Notes under the pieces: generated by a model
What the model was told of the DNA's origin: nothing
The model's input: only the letters and a program-made list of their open reading frames with translations
The model's database searches: none
Origin: Klebsiella pneumoniae
GTDB taxonomy: Bacteria; Bacteroidota; Bacteroidia; Flavobacteriales; Flavobacteriaceae
Direction: 5' to 3'
DNA: 9,142 nucleotides
Assembly (NCBI GenBank): GCA_943325355.2
Contig: CALPPA020000060.1
Coordinates: 1 to 9,142 of the forward strand
Shown: in pieces, positions 6,204 to 9,142 of the stretch
Layout of the letters: each line of letters begins with the position of its first letter
How positions within the stretch are numbered: the stretch's first letter is position 1
Program-made: the position numbers and the translations under genes

Positions 6204-9089
6204 ATGATAAACTGTTTCACATTGAAAACCAAGATATTTAAACTCGCTTTCTTTATATTATTTTCGATTTTTTTGGTAGCTTGTTCTACTAAGAAAGACA
6301 CCTTTCTAGCAAGAAATTCCCACGCACTTAGTACCCGAGACAATATTTTATATAACGGACAAATAGGACTAGACAAAGGGATTGAAAGCATAAAATCAGA
6401 TAGTCAAGACAATTTTTGGAAACAATTGCCTATCGAAAGAATGCAAATAAAAGAGGATAATGGTCCTGGCGAAAAAACCAAAAACACTAATTTTGAATTA
6501 GCTGAAGCCAAAGCTACCATGGCTATTCAAAAACATTCAATGTATATTGACGGACAAGAAAAAAACTATCAAATAGATGAAGCTTATTTACTATTAGGGA
6601 AAGCACGTTATTACGATCAAAGATTTTTCCCCGCATTAGACGCATTCAACTATATTTTATACAAATACCCTACTAGTAGCAATATCTATCAAGCTAAAAT
6701 TTGGCGAGAAAAAACCAATATGCGCTTGGGTAATGATGCTCAAGTTATTAAAAACATCAGCAAGTTGCTGAAAGAAAAAAAGCTTAAAAAGCAGGTTGTT
6801 GCTGATGCTAATGCACTTTTATCAGAATCTTTTTTAAACCTGGAAGAAAAAGACAGCGCAATAACGAAATTAAAAATAGCGGAGATTTATACTAAATTTA
6901 ACCCTGAAAGAGCCAGATATCGTTTTATTCTTGGACAAATGTACCAAGCATTAGGAAAAAAGGACAGTGCCATTTATTGGTATGAATCCGTGATAAATAT
7001 GAATAGAAAAGCCGAAAGGGCATTTGTTATTCAAGCTTATGCAAAAAAAGCACAACTTTTCGATTATGAAAACGACGACAATGATGCCTTTGTAAAAACC
7101 TACAACAAACTGGTTGCCGATAGAGAAAACCGCCCATTCAAGGATGTTCTTTATTATGAAATGGGGGTTTTTTATGACAAGCAAAACAATCAAGAATTAG
7201 CCTTTGAATTTTACAACGCCTCACTAAAGTCCAAATCTAAAGACCCGTATTTAATAGCCTCAGATTATAGAAATTTGGGGAATATGTATTTTAAAAACAC
7301 CGACTATTCAACGGCGGCAAAGTATTATGACAGTACTTTAGTTAAACTTGACGTTAAAACCAGAGAGCACATTCGTATAAAAAAAGTTAGAAAGGATTTA
7401 GATGAAGTAATTGAATTTGAATTAATCGCCAAAAGAAATGACAGCATTTTGAATTTAGTTTCAATGTCAGAAGCAAATAGAATTTTATACTTTGAAGATT
7501 ATATTGCAAAACTAAAAAAATCGGATGAAGCTAAAAAAATCTTGGAAGAAGAGCAAAAAGATAAACTTGCAAACATAGACAGAAACAATTTAACCTCCTC
7601 AGATGATCCTGCTGCTATAGTTCAAAAACCGGGAAGTATAACAAAAAAACCATCATTTGCGCCACCTTCGAGTAATGACATTTCTGGCAAAGATGCTTCA
7701 AATGTTTTCTATTTCTATAACCCTTCAACAGTAGCTTTTGGGAAAATAGAATTTAAGAAAAAATGGGGAAACAGACCATTAAATGGCAATTGGAGATTAC
7801 CAGCAAACAGAACAGATGCCGGTATTGATGACTCCGTTACTGATACTAACGCAGAACAAGATGATAAAGTAGCAGAAGTGATAATAGAAGAAAAATATAC
7901 ACCAATTTTTTACATCAATCAACTTCCAACGGCAAATCAAGAGATAGATATTATTGCCAAAGAAAGAAATTCTGCTTATTATCAACTTGGAATCATTTAC
8001 AAGGAAAAAATCAAGGAATATGAATTGGCCGGCAAAAAACTAGAGCAATTATTACTCAACAATCCAGAAGAAAAACTGGTGCTACCCACGATGTATAATT
8101 TGTATAAAATATATCAAATGACGGATAGTGCCAAAGCGGCGGATATGAAAAATCGTATTTCAAGCCAGTATCCAAATTCTCGATATGCACAAATCATCAA
8201 CAATGTAAATCCTAATTCAGTTTCCTCAATAGAAACTCCAGAAGATGTGTATGATAAATGGTATAAATTATATCAAGAAGAGCAATATATTGAAGTGCTG
8301 GCAAAAATTGACGACCTGATTATTGAATTTACTGGAGATGAGATTGTCCCAAAATTCGATTTGCTAAAAGCAAACACTATTGGAAAACTAAGAGGATTAG
8401 CAGCATATAAAAATGCGTTGCAATTCGTTGCAGATAATTATCCAATAACTGAAGAAGGAAAAAATGCTCAAGAGATTTTGACAAAAGAAATCCCTTCTTT
8501 GGAAAAAATGAGTTTTACGACAACCGACTCTAAAAATTGGAAAATAGTGTATAAAGTTGGTAAAATCGATGACAAAAACATAAAAGCATTTGAAGACAAA
8601 ATCAAAAAATTCAACACCAATGAAAATTATCAGAAACTGACCTATTCTTATGATATTTATACAGAAAAAGAAAATTTTATAGTAATTCAAGGCATAAAAA
8701 CAGAAACTTACGCGAAAAATGTAGCTGCAATACTGAAAGACGATAAAAAATATAAAATTACAGAACCAGCAATTGTAATTTCTAATGAAAACTACAAAGT
8801 TGTTCAAATCAAGAAAAATCTAGAGGAATATTTGGCTCCCCCAAAAACAGCAGTTGTTCCTAATCAACCTACCGTCCCGAATCCAGTAGTTCCGAGTCCA
8901 GTAGTTGCCCAACCCGATGGGGAACCTAATTTGAATGCGGATGATGATCAAGGTCCAAATCAAGCTGCTCCACCAACAAATCAACCAGTTCAACCAGCAA
9001 CTAAAGCCTCTAGGACAAAACCTCCAGGAGGAATTCCAGACACGGACGACCCAAAAAAACCAAAACCTAGTTCAACTCCAAAGCAGTAA
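6204..9089 (+). CDS. sprE: Type IX secretion/gliding lipoprotein SprE (PorW)
   Basis: TPR lipoprotein of 961 residues. The start at 6204 gives a lipoprotein signal peptide with lipobox LVAC (24-27). The following STKKD lacks the acidic surface-export signature, so it probably faces the periplasm from the outer membrane. The mature N-terminus (CSTKKDTFLARNSHALSTRD, then NILYNG) is the hallmark that made me call SprE/PorW. TPR-like helices occupy about 95-385; a charged coiled-coil stretch about 390-465; a low-complexity linker about 470-498; a FYFYN...KKWGNRPLNGNWR block at 502-531 typical of this family; more TPR-like helices about 570-720; a compact alpha/beta region about 776-877; and a Pro/Gln/Thr/Asn-rich tail about 880-961. 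In P. gingivalis PorW links the PorK/N ring to the Sov translocon; in F. johnsoniae SprE is needed for secretion and gliding. No other type IX gene lies in this window. The stop is 3 nt ahead of a bactofilin-like gene. Confidence 0.87.
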   Translation: MINCFTLKTKIFKLAFFILFSIFLVACSTKKDTFLARNSHALSTRDNILYNGQIGLDKGIESIKSDSQDNFWKQLPIERMQIKEDNGPGEKTKNTNFELAEAKATMAIQKHSMYIDGQEKNYQIDEAYLLLGKARYYDQRFFPALDAFNYILYKYPTSSNIYQAKIWREKTNMRLGNDAQVIKNISKLLKEKKLKKQVVADANALLSESFLNLEEKDSAITKLKIAEIYTKFNPERARYRFILGQMYQALGKKDSAIYWYESVINMNRKAERAFVIQAYAKKAQLFDYENDDNDAFVKTYNKLVADRENRPFKDVLYYEMGVFYDKQNNQELAFEFYNASLKSKSKDPYLIASDYRNLGNMYFKNTDYSTAAKYYDSTLVKLDVKTREHIRIKKVRKDLDEVIEFELIAKRNDSILNLVSMSEANRILYFEDYIAKLKKSDEAKKILEEEQKDKLANIDRNNLTSSDDPAAIVQKPGSITKKPSFAPPSSNDISGKDASNVFYFYNPSTVAFGKIEFKKKWGNRPLNGNWRLPANRTDAGIDDSVTDTNAEQDDKVAEVIIEEKYTPIFYINQLPTANQEIDIIAKERNSAYYQLGIIYKEKIKEYELAGKKLEQLLLNNPEEKLVLPTMYNLYKIYQMTDSAKAADMKNRISSQYPNSRYAQIINNVNPNSVSSIETPEDVYDKWYKLYQEEQYIEVLAKIDDLIIEFTGDEIVPKFDLLKANTIGKLRGLAAYKNALQFVADNYPITEEGKNAQEILTKEIPSLEKMSFTTTDSKNWKIVYKVGKIDDKNIKAFEDKIKKFNTNENYQKLTYSYDIYTEKENFIVIQGIKTETYAKNVAAILKDDKKYKITEPAIVISNENYKVVQIKKNLEEYLAPPKTAVVPNQPTVPNPVVPSPVVAQPDGEPNLNADDDQGPNQAAPPTNQPVQPATKASRTKPPGGIPDTDDPKKPKPSSTPKQ
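8877..8906 (+). repeat. 15-bp tandem repeat in the sprE tail
   Basis: CCGAATCCAGTAGTT (8877-8891) is followed directly by CCGAGTCCAGTAGTT (8892-8906), with one mismatch. It encodes PNPVV-PSPVV at residues 892-901 in the proline-rich tail. It is in frame, so copy-number change would lengthen or shorten the tail without breaking the gene. Confidence 0.8.
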
Positions 9090-9092
9090 ATT

Positions 9093-9142
9093 ATGTTTGA
9101 AAATAAAACAAAATCATATACCGAACTACTAGGGAAAACAAA
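9093..9142 (+). CDS. Bactofilin (polymer-forming cytoskeletal protein), 5' end only
   Basis: Only 16 full codons are present before the window ends. They read MFENKTKSYTELLGKT, which resembles the N-terminus of flavobacterial bactofilins (MFEKK.KSYT.L.GKTN, followed in the family by a beta-helical polymerising domain). Bactofilins are small proteins that self-assemble into filaments, often at the membrane, and serve as scaffolds for envelope machinery. The ATG at 9093 is 3 nt after the sprE stop, so translational coupling and a shared transcript are likely. The family call rests on remembered N-terminal similarity over a short stretch, so it is moderate. The domain itself lies outside the window. 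Confidence 0.6.
   Translation, partial: MFENKTKSYTELLGKT

Noticed and set aside
8397..8807. Open minus-strand frame of 136 codons within sprE
   Set aside because: It is rich in Phe, Ile, Cys and Tyr, as expected from reading the Lys/Glu/Asn-rich SprE codons backwards. It is a compositional shadow.
8935..9132. Plus-strand frame of 65 codons overlapping the sprE end and the bactofilin start
   Set aside because: It is the out-of-frame reading of the Gln/Pro/Asn-rich sprE tail. The adjoining frame starting at 9093 gives a family-like N-terminus instead.
1..9142. CRISPR array, tRNA or rRNA, mobile element, defence or biosynthetic cluster
   Set aside because: No regularly spaced repeats, no cloverleaf or rRNA-like stretches, no transposase or integrase motifs, and no nuclease, toxin or synthase domains were seen in any frame. 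The genes look like ordinary flavobacterial chromosome.

Overview
The window fits a chromosomal segment of a member of the Bacteroidota, most likely Flavobacterium or a close relative. The DNA is AT-rich. Recognisable promoters follow the Bacteroidota pattern (TTG about 17-23 bp ahead of TAnnTTTG) rather than -35/-10 boxes, and starts lack clear Shine-Dalgarno sequences. The gene content is also typical: a DUF5687 ABC permease, a SprE/PorW type IX secretion lipoprotein and, at the right edge, the opening codons of a bactofilin-like gene.

Left half (about 1-3800), minus strand, read from right to left. A 350-residue ferredoxin-NADP reductase-like protein of the PaaE type (2740-3792) ends in a good intrinsic terminator. 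Next is a six-helix membrane protein of unknown function with a TTG start (1826-2482). Last is a secreted protein of 512 residues (153-1691) built as an internal duplication of TonB-C-terminal-like modules. Gaps of 134 and 257 bp, each with its own promoter candidate, suggest three single-gene transcripts.

Right half (about 3855-9142), plus strand. A divergent region (3793-3915) leads into a DUF5687 membrane protein (3916-5382) and its ABC ATPase (5440-6135), which together probably form a two-component ABC-2-type exporter. The 57-bp gap between them holds a perfect 18-bp palindrome. After 68 bp comes sprE/porW (6204-9089), a TPR lipoprotein that in Flavobacterium johnsoniae and Porphyromonas gingivalis is needed for type IX secretion and, in the former, gliding. 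Three bases after its stop starts a truncated frame (9093-9142) that looks like a bactofilin, so the two are probably co-transcribed.

I see no tRNA, rRNA, CRISPR array, insertion sequence, phage gene or defence island. This looks like core-genome sequence. The points most worth following are the sprE-bactofilin adjacency, the palindrome inside the ABC operon, the duplicated TonB-C-like protein, and the unknown membrane protein with acidic and histidine residues in or near its helices.
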